A DNA stretch of 64,000 nt from Voacanga thouarsii (Eukaryota; Streptophyta; Magnoliopsida; Gentianales; Apocynaceae): positions 1,480,001 through 1,544,000 of the forward strand of contig JANUWF010001109.1 in assembly GCA_026120185.1 (NCBI GenBank), given 5' to 3'. Under the pieces are notes generated by a model. That model was not told the origin of the DNA. It made no database searches and saw only the letters and a program-made list of their open reading frames with translations. A program made the position numbers and the translations under genes. Positions 12,063-22,637 of this stretch are shown here, piece after piece; position 1 is the stretch's first letter, and the number at the start of each line of letters is the position of its first letter.

Positions 12063-12930
12063 AGTGAATGTAAATAGAGATTTAATTTGGTTGGCTATAG
12101 AGATTTTGCTAGAGCTTTCATTACTTCTTTTGTATAGGAGATTTGGAGATTCCGAAATGAAATTCTCTATGATGGGGGATCCTTCACAGCTGCCCGTTTT
12201 CGAAAGAAAGTCTTCTCCACTTTGGCTGATATTTCAAGGGTATAGCCTTTATCTCGGCCTTTCTCTTTGCCCCTAGAGCTGTCTGCTTCAATTTAGTGGA
12301 AGAGCTCTACAACTCATAATCTCATTCTAGTTAGTTGGCTTAAACCAATGTCGACCAATGTTGTTGTTCTTAATGTTGATGGGGCTTCCAAAGGAAACCC
12401 AGGAATGTCAAGTATTGGGGGTATTATTCGAGATTCAGCCGGCTATTTCTTATTTACTTTTGCGAGAAATATTGGTATTGGAACCAATCAGAAAGCAGAG
12501 ACTATAGCACTGCTTCAGGGGCTTCGTTAGTGCTCGAGCCACGGATATCACACAATTTTGGTACAATCAGACTCTCAAGTTTTGGTTAATCAGGTTAATG
12601 GCTCATTTCCAGAGCCTTGACAATTTTATGAGTCCTTCAGGTATATCTGATTGCTCCTACATAGCTTTGACAGCTGCAATGTAAGGCATGTTTACCGAGA
12701 AGGAAACCAAGTAGCTAATGCTTTAGCAAATGTGGTGTGTTCTATTGCTTCATCTTCTGTATATTCATCTTTTATAGAGCTTCCCTCGGAAGCTAGGGGT
12801 TTTTGTAATCTTGATAGAATGCAACTCCCTACTATTCATGTACAGGCTAAAGCCTGAACAATCTTTTTCAATTCAATAAAATTAAGGCTTAATGCCTTTT
12901 ATAAAAAAAAAAAAAAGTGAATGTAAATAG
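12063..12930 (+). mobile_element. 5'-truncated LINE with poly(A) tail and 15-bp TSD (copy 2)
   Basis: Duplicate of the LINE at 5365-6233: TSDs AGTGAATGTAAATAG at 12063-12077 and 12916-12930, body 12078-12915. Almost identical to copy 1, apart from an indel near 12276 (gagctgtctgc against gagtctgtctgc). It dates the LINE insertion before the tandem duplication. Confidence 0.95.
12348..12857 (+). pseudogene. LINE RNase H domain, broken (copy 2)
   Basis: Same content and the same in-frame stops as the copy at 5651-6160, including Asn in place of the last expected Asp of the HVYREGNQVAN motif. The lesions being identical shows that the domain was already dead when the block was duplicated. Confidence 0.85.
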
Positions 12931-14893
12931 TGTTCAAATGATTTATCTATCAATAACAATTTCTACTCAAGGATTAATACATTGATAAATTAGTAGTTTT
13001 TTACACTCAATACCTGGGGAATAAATGCTTCAAGAATTTGCTAGATAGGCATATAATTGATTATCCACACAAATAGAAAGTACAGTTAAATACTTAATAA
13101 TTAAATCAGCTATCCGAGAATAAATAATAGTTTATATTTAATAGATTAGCAATCAATAGGTGATGGCTGAATACCTTCAATCGATAACAATTAACTCTTA
13201 CAAGGTAAATAAATAATGAATTACAATATGAGAGAAAATCATTTGGGTAACCACCGTAACTTGTACATATAAGTTAGTCATGCTAAACAAATCTATAGGA
13301 TGAAAAACATCTTATGCTTCACGTATATAGCATCATCCAAGCCATTCTCAAGACCCTAGTTCTGCTCATAACTAACTATCAAAACACAACAATTCAATTG
13401 TCTCAACCTGTAAAAGCATATAAAGACCATTTAAAAGCTGAGAGTTACTTGATTCAAGGAGAAGTCTCGGTTTGTCCCTCGTGAGTCCGAGAGTATTAGG
13501 CAGTGAATGAGATGTTGGTGCTTGACCTTGCTTGGAAGAAGAGTGGACTGCAACTGATGAAGCTTCAATGTTTGCTTTGATCTTGAGTAGGAAAAAGAGG
13601 GAGGGACGAGAGTGATAATGTTGCTGCCTATGTATATGAAAACCAAGAAGATAAGAGAAGAGAGGTTTGGGTTTTGTATTTTGGTAGAAAGACGTTAAGG
13701 ATAGAAGGGTAGAGATGCGTGTCATTCTGCTAGCATTGAAGTGTGAGAGTTTGGCTTGAGAGGGAGGAGGCCGAAAGCTACTGCTGTGTGCATGATTCAT
13801 GTTTGCTTGGTTTGGTGTACTAAAAAGAGGACTTGATCGAATTCTTTGCTGCTATGTATTAGTGAGGTGTAACAAGTTAGAGGGAAAAGGTCCAGAAATT
13901 CTTTTGAATCTTGATTAAGGAAAGGAAGGAAAACTACCATGTGTGTGGAAGGAAATAGGATTATTTGCTGCTCAACTAGGAAATCTTTTGCCTAATTTCG
14001 CTCCCATAGTTTCAGTCAGCTATATAAGGGAAGGAAGACTACACACAGATGGCGGAAATTAAAGTAGTTGCCCAGCTACTAAATCGGGAAATTGAGATAA
14101 CCAATTGGAGTAAAAATTTTGGGGCTTTGAATTCAAAATAAGATTTGTTAAGGGAAGGATTAATCCTACTAAGGTAAGGAAATAATCCTCCCCTATTCTA
14201 GCTACCAAAACACCCTAAAACAAGTGCCTTGGCCAATTGGAAGAAAAAGTACAGCTTGCTTATGGAAACTAGAATATATCGGAGAAGCAGATTTGGTTAG
14301 TGAATAGTATTATGAGTTAGGATAATATTTATTCCCTTAGAATCCCTTAATTTCAAATTCAAAAAGAGAAGAGAATATTTTCCAGCTTTGGTACGGTTTC
14401 TAAATCATCCTTCTTGGTCCTAAATTTGAAGAGATAAATAAGAAAGCATCACCATCCCTTGGCAGGCTACCCCAATTGCAATTGGGAAAGAATTTTAAAT
14501 TTGAAAGAAAATGGAAACAAGTATTTCAATTTATTTGGAGCATTAGTCTCCTTTACAAGAGGAAAGTGGTGGCTAGGCAATCAAGATGGAAAGAATTTTC
14601 CCTCAATCCAAGAATATTATTCTTGAAGTAAAATAGGAATTAGTTAATAATAATATAGCTACTAAAATAAAATTCTTAGATTATAGCAACTTGGTACGAA
14701 TAAGGAAATAAAATTATTTAAGTTATTTAAGTGAAATAAATTTGGAATCCATCCTTCACAAATAAATCTCCTCCCTAAACCATGGAATCCTATTTTCTAA
14801 ATAAGGATGTGGCAGCCAAGCTTGAGTGGGTTGGCCTAGAAAAAATAAAGCAAGGAAAGAAAAAATGATAATAAACTTAATATTCATATAGAT

Positions 14894-14947
14894 AGTATTT
14901 GAACCCTAATTATCTAACTAAAATTCCAATACTCTATCCAATAAACC
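14894..14947 (-). other. tRNA-like A and B boxes inside the gypsy-2 LTR
   Basis: On the minus strand, GGTTTATTGGATAGAGTA (14947-14930) resembles a pol III A box and GGGTTCAAATAC (14905-14894) a B box, spaced as in a tRNA gene. The gypsy-1 LTRs have a clearer version in the same relative place. No convincing full cloverleaf is visible, so this is a tRNA-derived remnant, not a tRNA gene. Confidence 0.45.
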
Positions 14948-15205
14948 ACAATAATTCTTATGCCTTAAACATACAAATATTTTCATAAATCTAAGTTTTG
15001 AACCTAAACTCTTCTTATGATAATTTATCTACCTAAGATAAATTCGTAGCTCAAAGATATATAAGCTAAATAGGGCATCAAAAGATGCTAACGGTTCAAC
15101 TAAATTGCTTAATAAACACATATAAGACTACAGTTAATTAAGATCACACGCACACGTAAATGATGCAATGCATGCTCCAATGGCATATTAGGGTGGAGTT
15201 TTACA

Positions 15206-15460
15206 TCCTCCCCTCTTAAAGAGAATTTTTGTCCTGAAATTCGTAGATACTATGCCTAAAGTATCTCGGCGTAATTTCTTTCTTACCTATTCATCTATTT
15301 CCTATGTCACGTCTTATGTGTCGTGATATTCCCACAGAATTTCAACCATTAGTATCTCTTTGATCATAAGCACTCTGACGCTTAGGTCCACAATCTTAAT
15401 TAGCCTCTAGCCTTTGACTCCCAACTCGAACTTTAGATTTCAAAATGTACATACCAACAT
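15206..15460 (-). pseudogene. Gypsy-2 purine tract and chromodomain-like tail, pol otherwise deleted
   Basis: On the minus strand, about 15400 to 15290 encodes residues readable as VLMIKEILMVEILWEYHDT followed by DVT-EIDE with stops. This lines up with the C-terminal tail of gypsy-1 (KQIPMVK then ATWEIEQKVKWKYPDLR), a chromodomain-type end of Tekay/Del-like chromoviral integrases. It lies only some 60 bases after the protease fragment, so reverse transcriptase, RNase H and the integrase core are missing by internal deletion. The purine tract at 15206-15218 then leads into the 3' LTR. Confidence 0.65.
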
Positions 15461-15715
15461 TCATCGCCCCCTTTTTTTCTTTAGAGGCATACTTACCGAC
15501 AGAACGTATGGTAATTTCGTGCCGAACCAACTCACATGCGATTCAGAAACTTCATTGATACTAGAGCGTGGGGAACTGTGATCTATTATAATACTTATAA
15601 GGTTGTCACAAGTAGGAAGTGTACCTTCTAGTACAGTCACGTTTGCACCAACCTCCTCCTGGTTCAGCACCAAGACTCTGGCCTTCACCTGGGGCTTCTA
15701 TCCCCCACTCCTCAG
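15461..15715 (-). pseudogene. Gypsy-2 gag-protease junction fragment
   Basis: A minus-strand frame (15688-15461) reads VLNQEEVGANVTVLEGTLPT, close to gypsy-1 residues just before its protease (FALN-EEVGTNAAVVEGTF, about 53765-53820). It continues into an aspartic protease-like stretch with IDHSSPRSSIN where gypsy-1 has IDPGSTHSYLN, then LPYVLSVSMP. The catalytic DSG/DPG motif has become DHS, so it is unlikely to be active. The copia LTR at 15716-17174 separates it from gag. Confidence 0.7.
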
Positions 15716-17174
15716 TGTTAGGATTCATGGACTTCTAAAGGCAAAAAATATCCACGAATCCCTTTCGAGGACCCAAGACAAACGATTAAGATGATCTAGG
15801 AGTTACAGAACCTCTATCCATCATAATCAAGATCTATATCTTCTGGTTTTCAGACGTACGTACAACTCAAACGATCACCAGACATTGCAATGTGTGAATA
15901 TCCTCTATCGGATATACACGGCAAACCAGCTTGCACCCGGGAATGCTAGCACCTAAGGTTTTCAGAGGCTCAGTTTTTCTGGTAATGGAGACAAGAATGT
16001 TTTGACAAAGAACTTACATAAGAAGACGGCTAAGGTTTTCTTTAAAACCACATAAACTTCTTAGAGTCCAACTCTCATAATATCTTATCATATTTTATTT
16101 TAAATTCAAATTAAATTAAAATGATATAATAAGATTCTGTCATTATCTCGGTAATTTAACTAATTAATTTTTCAAGTCAGATTCTTATAATCTGGATATC
16201 CTCTAAATATATCAAATGTGGACATATTTCCATATTCATTGTATCTAGTCATTTTTCTAGGTTCGATTAACCTAGACATATTTCCAGATATATCGAACCT
16301 GGTTACCAGAAAAATAACCTAACGTGTTTGCTTAATCTGTGACCTTATAAGTTCATTTAATATTGGCAGTGTGCCCAAATCACACTTAAATAGCCCACAA
16401 ATTATAGGAGGTTTCTAGCAAAATATTATAACTATCCAGGTTAAATGAAGATCAATGATCTCTTTAAACCAAATCATAACTTTATATTTAGTCCTTTTGT
16501 CATACGATATCCAGATTAAGCATAAGGCACGGAGCATGTCATCATTATTAAGATTCATCAATTATTTCTTGATCTCATAGTAGACTGTTCAAATAAATGG
16601 TATCAATATCTCAAATTGATATATTTGAGCACGACCATGCCTTTTAACAGTCTAACTTATCAATGGGCCCATGGATATCTATCCTAAAATTGAGAAGGAC
16701 AAATTCCTTCACTATCAATCATATTCCTCTCCCTGATTTATTATATATCCAACAGTCGTCTAATTTATTATCTGGTTAAAGAAAACTTTAGACAGCATCA
16801 AAATATAGAATTTATCAAGTAGAAAAATATGTTGAAATTAGGTAAGTACTCTCACAGTGGTTCATGTCCAATATAATTTTCTCTAACATTTATTTATGTT
16901 TTGACTTGATAGCATATATATCAATGACCAATAAAACATAGCCATTAAATCACAAATATATTAATTTTAATTTATTATTGTTCTACTAATAATAATCGAT
17001 GAGGAACAATTTAAGAATAGTTATTGTATTTGTTATAGGGTTTTATTATCAAGCCACGTACTTGATGACTACGAAACTAAATGCACTATTCATAGAAAGA
17101 AATGTTTCGTATTATTTCATAATACATAATGTCAATAGTATAAATACAAATTATTTTAGGACATATTCCTAACA
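15716..17174 (-). mobile_element. Solo copia-type LTR inserted in gypsy-2
   Basis: On the minus strand it begins TGTTAGGAATATGTCC at 17174 and ends CCTAACA at 15716; length 1,459 bp. It is the same family as 6457-7984 but clearly diverged. Flanks are CTCAG (15711-15715) and CTCGA (17175-17179), an imperfect TSD. It splits gypsy-2 between the gag zinc knuckles and the protease. No copia genes adjoin it. Confidence 0.85.
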
Positions 17175-18300
17175 CTCGATACCTCACTACTATATCTTTT
17201 ATTAGCCATTGGTTGAGTAGGGTTTCCTTGGCCAACCCTCAAAGGCTTGGGGTAGTTGTTCCTTAGGTGATTAGAGTACGCACAGTTGTAGCACTTCCTC
17301 GGTAGGTTCTTAAACCAACAATTTTCCTCCACGTAGCCCTGTTTGCCACAGAAATGACATGTGAGTGGGTTAGACAAAGCTTTCATAGGTCCGAGCTTGT
17401 CCTCCCGTATTGCACCACTGCTTGCCCATGGGTCGTTTATGATTATTCTCATTTGGAGTAGATTGTGGTCTCTGAGTCATTCAGTTCTTGTCCTCATTTT
17501 CTGTCTTTATGGCAGCGTCGATCACAACGGTATAGGTAGTGGGAAGAAATGGTGCTATGGCTCTCTGTAGCTCTTGTTTGAGCCTTTTGACGAACTGTCG
17601 GGTCCTATTATGCCCCATGTCCACCAGTCATTTGCAATATTTCGAAAGCCTATTGAATTGGGCAGCGTATTGAGCGACTAACATGCTCTTTTGCCTTAGA
17701 TTCTGGAACTCATCTTCTTATTTGTTGACAATCCACTGTGGAACGTACTCTGCTCAAAATGCCTTAGCAAATCTTTTTCAGGTCCAGTCTTGACCCCTTC
17801 TCTCCCAATCATCCTGAATTCACTACCACCAATCACGTGTCGCACCCTTCCATCTGAAGGCCACAAACCTCACCATCTTCTGTTTCATCTACTAAAGGGG
17901 GAAGAAGATGTCCTCTATCTATCCATTGCTCTACCTTCTGATCCTATTCTGCATCTTTAAGGAATATGGATGGTTGAAATTTTAAGAACTGCTCCAATGC
18001 CTCGTCTTCTCCACGAGATGTCCTTCATTCTGACAATGTGTGCAACAACTTTGTTATTTTGCTAAACTCTTGTCCTATTAAGACTTTTTCAGTTCCTTTT
18101 GACCCTGCTTCCTACCCTTAGTTACCTTCTACTTCTTCTTCAAGCTCAGGAGGTGGTGTAGTTTCGCATACAGATATGGTCAATTCTACTGCACGCTTTC
18201 CCCTTCCGCAGGTAGTCATCCCATGCTTTGGTGTTGTTGGCTTAATTGTATGTGCTCCTCTTCCGCGAATGGTCACTCCCCGTCTTGGTGCCATCTTCAT
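17175..18300 (-). pseudogene. Gypsy-2 gag, broken
   Basis: Capsid/nucleocapsid protein gene, read on the minus strand. It starts at MKMAPRRGVTIRGRG (18300), a basic Gly/Arg-rich N terminus usual for chromoviral gag. A central block around 17640-17480 reads NRTRQFVKRLKQELQRAI and TENEDKN, matching NRTRQFVKGLRSELKRAL in gypsy-1 gag. Two nucleocapsid zinc knuckles follow: CHFCGKQGYVEENC (about 17357-17315; the His is Tyr) and CYNCAYSNHLRNNY (about 17297-17255; the last Cys is Tyr). Several frameshifts and stops lie between these blocks. Both knuckles have lost a metal ligand. Confidence 0.8.
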
Positions 18301-18560
18301 GTCGTAGACACAATGAACTCATCAAAAGGTTACACAAATGATAGGCATGTATCTTACCTTAAGTACTCGAATGCTAAAATCAAGATCAGAAATTAACAAT
18401 CACAATGTAGTAAAAGATATACCAAGGAAATTTACTTATGTGTGTATTCGTAAAAGGGAGTTCATGTTTCATAGGAAGTTAAACGTCACAAGACATCCTT
18501 ATTCTGATTTAACAAAAGCATGGAAGGAGAAAAATAACACAGAGAAATAAATAATATTAC
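18301..18560. other. Gap between leader ORF and gag of gypsy-2
   Basis: About 260 bases with no recognisable coding, in the same place as the 52300-52595 gap in gypsy-1. It may be an intron or untranslated spacer of the element. A small plus-strand open frame at 18338-18550 looks accidental. Confidence 0.4.
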
Positions 18561-19141
18561 CTTGAAATGTTGGACTTGTTAAAAGCACTAGAAATGGTAT
18601 CTATAATCCCTAAGGTCCCAGCACTCAAAAGGGCCCCATAGGCCTACTCTTTATCTGACTCCTCCATGCTTGCCTAGTATAGCCACCCCTTAGTATTCTT
18701 GGAGATATCTATACCTTCCCTGTCCACGAATCCTAAGGTCCAAGGCTCCTTGGTTACCCTACCGACATTCCTCACAATCTCAATAGGCCTTTTTGAACTA
18801 CCTGCTACTAAAAATCCTGCCCTCAGCCTTGCCCTCTGAACTCACTCGCGCCGTTGGGCCATAAATTCCTCATACTTACTCTTGGGCACCTCAAACTCTA
18901 TCTCACCAGGGTCTTTGCTACCAAGAGTTAGGTCCACCTCCTACACGGGTGGGTTAGGTTCCTCGACCTCTATCTTCTCTTCCTCACTCTCCTGTTCTGG
19001 CTCTTTCGCCTCAATCTTGGACTCGAACTTGGATTGTGGAGGGGGTACAGGTAGTGGTAGTGGTAGTGGTAGTGCATTAGGTCCACATGTGAAAGGCCAA
19101 TCTCTAGCAACTGCTATAGATCTTCTAGCCATCCTATCCAC
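18561..19141 (-). pseudogene. Gypsy-2 leader ORF before gag, acidic and proline-rich
   Basis: On the minus strand a frame begins MDRMARRSIAVARDWP at 19141, 80 bases after the PBS. It runs through a Pro/Leu repeat (18 bases of repeated ggtagt in the DNA) and a Glu-rich stretch (EAKEPEQESEEEKIEVEEP), and with a stop or two continues to about 18561. Gypsy-1 has an ORF in the same position starting MVRMLRTTRKG with the same Pro-rich then acidic design. Function is unknown to me; it may be an N-terminal extension of gag or a separate small protein. Confidence 0.5.
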
Positions 19142-19220
19142 AACTAAAAACTAGATTAGTAGAAGATTTAAAGAGTTAAGTAAATAATTTTTTCAACATA
19201 TAGATGTTGCCTAAGACTAG

Positions 19221-19232
19221 GCTCTAATACCA
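19221..19232 (-). promoter_or_regulatory. Primer-binding site of gypsy-2
   Basis: The minus strand reads TGGTATTAGAGC, one mismatch from TGGTATCAGAGC, the site complementary to the 3' end of plant initiator tRNA-Met. It lies two bases after the LTR end at 19235, as in gypsy-1. Confidence 0.88.
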
Positions 19233-19316
19233 CTTGTACTACAATGCTAATACAAGACCCAATAGGGGTCAAGGTTGTCACCCTGTCCTTAAGACCAGGG
19301 GGTCTCTATAACTAGA

Positions 19317-19318
<2 letters not shown>

Positions 19319-19369
<51 letters not shown>
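19319..19369. repeat. (AT)25 microsatellite
   Basis: Pure AT dinucleotide run in the gypsy-2 5' LTR, at a place where the other LTR copies have a short A run. Confidence 0.95.
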
Positions 19370-19372
<3 letters not shown>

Positions 19373-19985
19373 AACTCAACTCAAAATACATCACATCAAA
19401 ACTTATTACAAGGTCTTGGAAATAAACTGCAAGCGTACAAACCACAATCCATAACTTAAATAAAATAACGTCTAGAGGACAAAGAACCTCTCAAACCCAA
19501 AATAAATAAATGAACGAGGTAAACTTAATCAGCACTTGTCTCTAATAGTTTCCCACTCAAGTCTAGCACTTTCTGAAATATGATAGAGAAATTTATGTGA
19601 GAAAAGAATTCTCAGTAAGTTATGTATGTGCTCTTGACTAAATCAAAATAGATTTCATGAATGCACTTAAAAACCAATAATCAAACATTGATTGCAAGTC
19701 AAATATTTTCCATAAACATAGTGAGTAGTATACCATATTAAAGTTATATCACAATAATAAGTATCATATAAAACTACTCAAAATAATAGGTCTATGAAAC
19801 CTTGCATCATAACCTTGCCATGAAACCCTGCATCAGGACAAACATTGTGAAACCCTACATCACAGTGTAGCGGGTGTACAACTCACTAGGTAAGATACTC
19901 CTTCATTTCTTATCCTAACTAATCGAAATATCAGCATACTTTGACTGAGGTGCTAGCTCGAACCGGCCTGACCTACTAGAACTGT

Positions 19986-21416
19986 TGATAGGGATAAAAT
20001 TCATCTATATTTTTCTAGTTATTTGATGGTGTTTTGTGATACATTTGGTGTAATAACTAGGAATATTCCTTCATATTTGATATTTTACCATTAGAAAGGT
20101 GTTTTGAACTTTTATTACAGAAAACAACGAAAAAACATCGAAACTGTCGCCATCAAAGCACGGTCGGCACTGGCCGTGACCTACGGAATTGGAGTCGGCC
20201 CCGATCTGGAGAACAGGGGAATTTTCGATTAAAAAATAGTGTAGAACTGGGCCGACTAGAGCATGGCTGGCTCTGGCCATGCCAAATGAAGCCGGCTCTA
20301 GCTTTGCTCTATCTCATGTCAACGACTTTTCCAATTGTGCACAGATTTGGTAATGTCCTAAGAGTTTTGGTATTTTCCAATCTCTACTTGGTCCAAAACT
20401 CTTAGGAAATGAATTTTGTCCTCTTGAAAGCCTATTTAAAAAATAAAAATACAAGACAAATATGTGAATACAAGGATCAAAATTGCCAATCACTCAAAAA
20501 ATGAGGAGATTCATCATTCAAGGAGCATTATTCAAGAAGGTTTCCAAAGAGAATAATGAGGGCTTGTCTTTGAGTTCTTTCTTTTACCTTTATTTTTTTT
20601 CTAGAATAATAATATAATTAATGTTTTCATTGTAATTTGACATTGTTTTTGTGATTCATGATTTCTTGAATTAATTTAGTCTTTTTGATCAATTGATTAT
20701 TTGTCTTGGGATTTAATTACTTGTTTTTCTTACGAAGTTGATTCGTTGATTTTTATCATAAACTTGCTTGAAAAAGGAATTGATAATGACTTGAATTGAT
20801 GAATTTCATATTTTTCATCTTTTAGCTTGCTTGAAAAAAGGGGTAAATTTTCAAGAACTTGGGTAACCAAAGGTTAGTTGATGATTACTAGAATATGGAT
20901 TCATTGACTAATTTCATGTTTTAAATCACCTAGAATGCAGGGATTTATATAAAGATTGATTTTAATGCATCTTTTGAGTAAGACTAGTGAGATAGAATAT
21001 ATCCACTAAGTTACTTAGAAGATATAGGGAATCGTGGATTGCAAATGAAGTAGTTCTAATTTAATTTTTCATGAGACCAAGATGATAATTGATTGTAATA
21101 TTTACTAAATGATTCATTGTCATGTTTTCAAAAGTATTTTTCTAAATTGTATATTTCTACATCCTTAAGTTTTATATATTTTTCTTTATTTTTCTTTTTA
21201 TTATCTTATCACCTTATTAGGTCGGTTAAATAATGAATGAAAAGTGTTAGTGTGTACTTGTACCTTTGAGGATCAATACTCGTTAATTCCCTATACTATA
21301 TTTGCGATGAGTATACTTGCTCTTGTGTGTAGTTTGGGATTAGTGTTTTAATTAAAACATAGCTAAGAGATGTAATTAAATTTAATAATTTTTATACACT
21401 TAAAATTTATGCATCA
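19986..21416 (+). mobile_element. 5' LTR of the Athila-like element
   Basis: It pairs with 26138-27570 along its full length. It contains a GC-rich block of two related ~95-bp units at about 20155-20310 (gcacggtcggcactggccgt and gcatggctggctctggccat starts). A TATA-like GCCTATTTAAAAAATA lies at about 20427, and the conserved 'cctttgaggatcaatactcg' and 'atgagtatacttgctc' blocks lie near the 3' end. Confidence 0.92.
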
Positions 21417-21422
21417 AATTTT

Positions 21423-21439
21423 TGGTGCAATTACCTGGA
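21423..21439 (+). promoter_or_regulatory. Decayed primer-binding site of the Athila-like element
   Basis: TGGTGCAATTACCTGGA lies just after the 5' LTR and resembles the TGGCGCCGTTGCCGGGGA site (tRNA-Asp type) of Athila elements, with several C to T or G to A type changes. Confidence 0.6.
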
Positions 21440-21747
21440 ATAATATCATGAAAGCTTGGATTTTGTTGATTTAACCATATTTATATGTTTATATGTAAAT
21501 ATATGAATAAATATATATTCCTTGTATAAGTAGGTGCCATATTTTGTTGGTTGTATAATTGTAATCTAATTTCACTACATGTTGTAATTTTCCTAACTTA
21601 ACTTATGAATGTACCGTAATTGATTAACTTGTAAATTCTATGATCTCACTATCTTCTATTTTCTATAGATCTTGCCCTTAGTGCATAACCCGATGATCTA
21701 AAATAGACATAATAGAACTTGATCCTAAGATTGAGAGGACCTTAACA

Positions 21748-22637
21748 ATGATCAGAAAGGTTGCTAGCAAAAGGGTAGGAGAAGACACAGAAGTTAACCA
21801 ACCAAACAATGGTGGTAATAGTGGTAATCATAGGAGGACTATAAATGATTTTGTGAAACCTGCAATCTCGGGTATAGGTTCGAGTATTACGAGACTTAGG
21901 ATATAGGCTAATAACTTAAAGGTAAAGGCCAACATTATCCAAATGATCTAAACTATAGTACAATTTAATAGGCTACCTGAAAAAGATCCTAATGCTCACC
22001 TTGCGAGCTTTTTAGAAATCTGTGCCACGTTTAAGATGAATGGGGTTTCTGAAAATTCTATCAAACTAAAACTTTTTCCATTTTCTTTAAAAGATAGATC
22101 TAAATCATGGTTAAAGCCTTTGCCAGCCGGATCTATTATCGCTTGGAATGTTTTGGCTAAAAAATTTTTGGCAAAATATTTTCCCCCAGCTAAAACGTCC
22201 AAGCTTAGGACTAATATTTTTGCCTTCTAACAGGCAGAATCTGAAAATTTTTATGAGTGTTGGGAGAGGTTTGAGGAGATACTTAGAAAGTTTCCTTATC
22301 ATGGGTTTGAACTAGGTATGCAAATGCAAATCTTTCATAGTGGCTTAAGCTTTGCTACAAGGTAATTGGTTGATACATCTGTAGGAGGTTCAATAAATTC
22401 TAAGACCTCGAAGGAGGTATTTGATTTGATTGAAAATCTTACAATAAACAACTATGCATGAGGTAGTTCAAGGTCACGAGCTCATGTTCATGGAGTGCAT
22501 AAGGTGAATGCAATGGCAACTTTGGAGGCTAAGGTGGTGGCACTAACACAAGATGGAGCAAATGGTGATGTCTCATTGCCCACAAATGCATCTTGTTTTA
22601 ATGACTCTTGTGATGACTCCATACTTCGGCACTTGTG
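21748..22637 (+). pseudogene. Athila-type gag, broken
   Basis: Capsid protein gene of the element. From an ATG at 21748 (MIRKVASKRVGED...) it reads through an N-terminal stretch with RRTINDFVKPAI, then the retrotransposon gag domain: [58 protein letters not shown] and NFYECWERFEEILRKFP. This is the typical Athila gag core, which packages element RNA into cytoplasmic particles. In-frame stops at about 21903, 21950 and 22228, plus one near 22460, break it. No zinc knuckle or protease follows before the frame ends. Confidence 0.85.

Larger units (their letters stand above)
1..12974. repeat. Tandem duplication of a ~6.7 kb block
   Basis: The sequence from base 1 recurs from about 6697 and stays collinear to 6276 in the left copy and 12974 in the right copy, with an offset drifting between about 6694 and 6700 through small indels. 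The right copy begins at about 6277, so the left copy should start about 420 bases before the window. At the right end, copy 2 continues into the rest of the gypsy-2 LTR, while copy 1 jumps at 6276/6277 to Athila-like LTR sequence. Both copies carry the same solo LTR, LINE insertion and microsatellites, so those insertions came first. Whether more copies lie to the left cannot be seen. Confidence 0.93.
9917..15205 (-). mobile_element. 3' LTR of gypsy-2 (minus strand), complete
   Basis: Read on the minus strand the LTR runs from TGTAAAACTCC at 15205 to GGGGTATTACA at 9917. Just outside its 5' edge is a purine tract, AAGAGGGGAGGA on the minus strand (15206-15218), matching the AAGAAGGGGAAGA before the gypsy-1 3' LTR. 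Length is 5,289 bp, or about 4.44 kb without the LINE and one TSD copy, close to the 4.25-kb gypsy-1 LTRs. It shares with them the Leu/Gly-like block around 'aggtggcctc' and the tRNA-like boxes. It contains an (AT)n run at about 11559-11589 and a long minus-strand open frame at 13372-13800 with no recognisable content. Confidence 0.88.

Noticed and set aside
13372..13800. 142-codon minus-strand open frame
   Set aside because: It lies inside the gypsy-2 LTR, has no domain or motif, and has no counterpart in the gypsy-1 LTR; probably chance.
18882..19154. 90-codon plus-strand Ser/Gly-rich frame
   Set aside because: Antisense shadow of the gypsy-2 leader ORF; its Gly-Ser run is the Pro/Leu repeat of the other strand.
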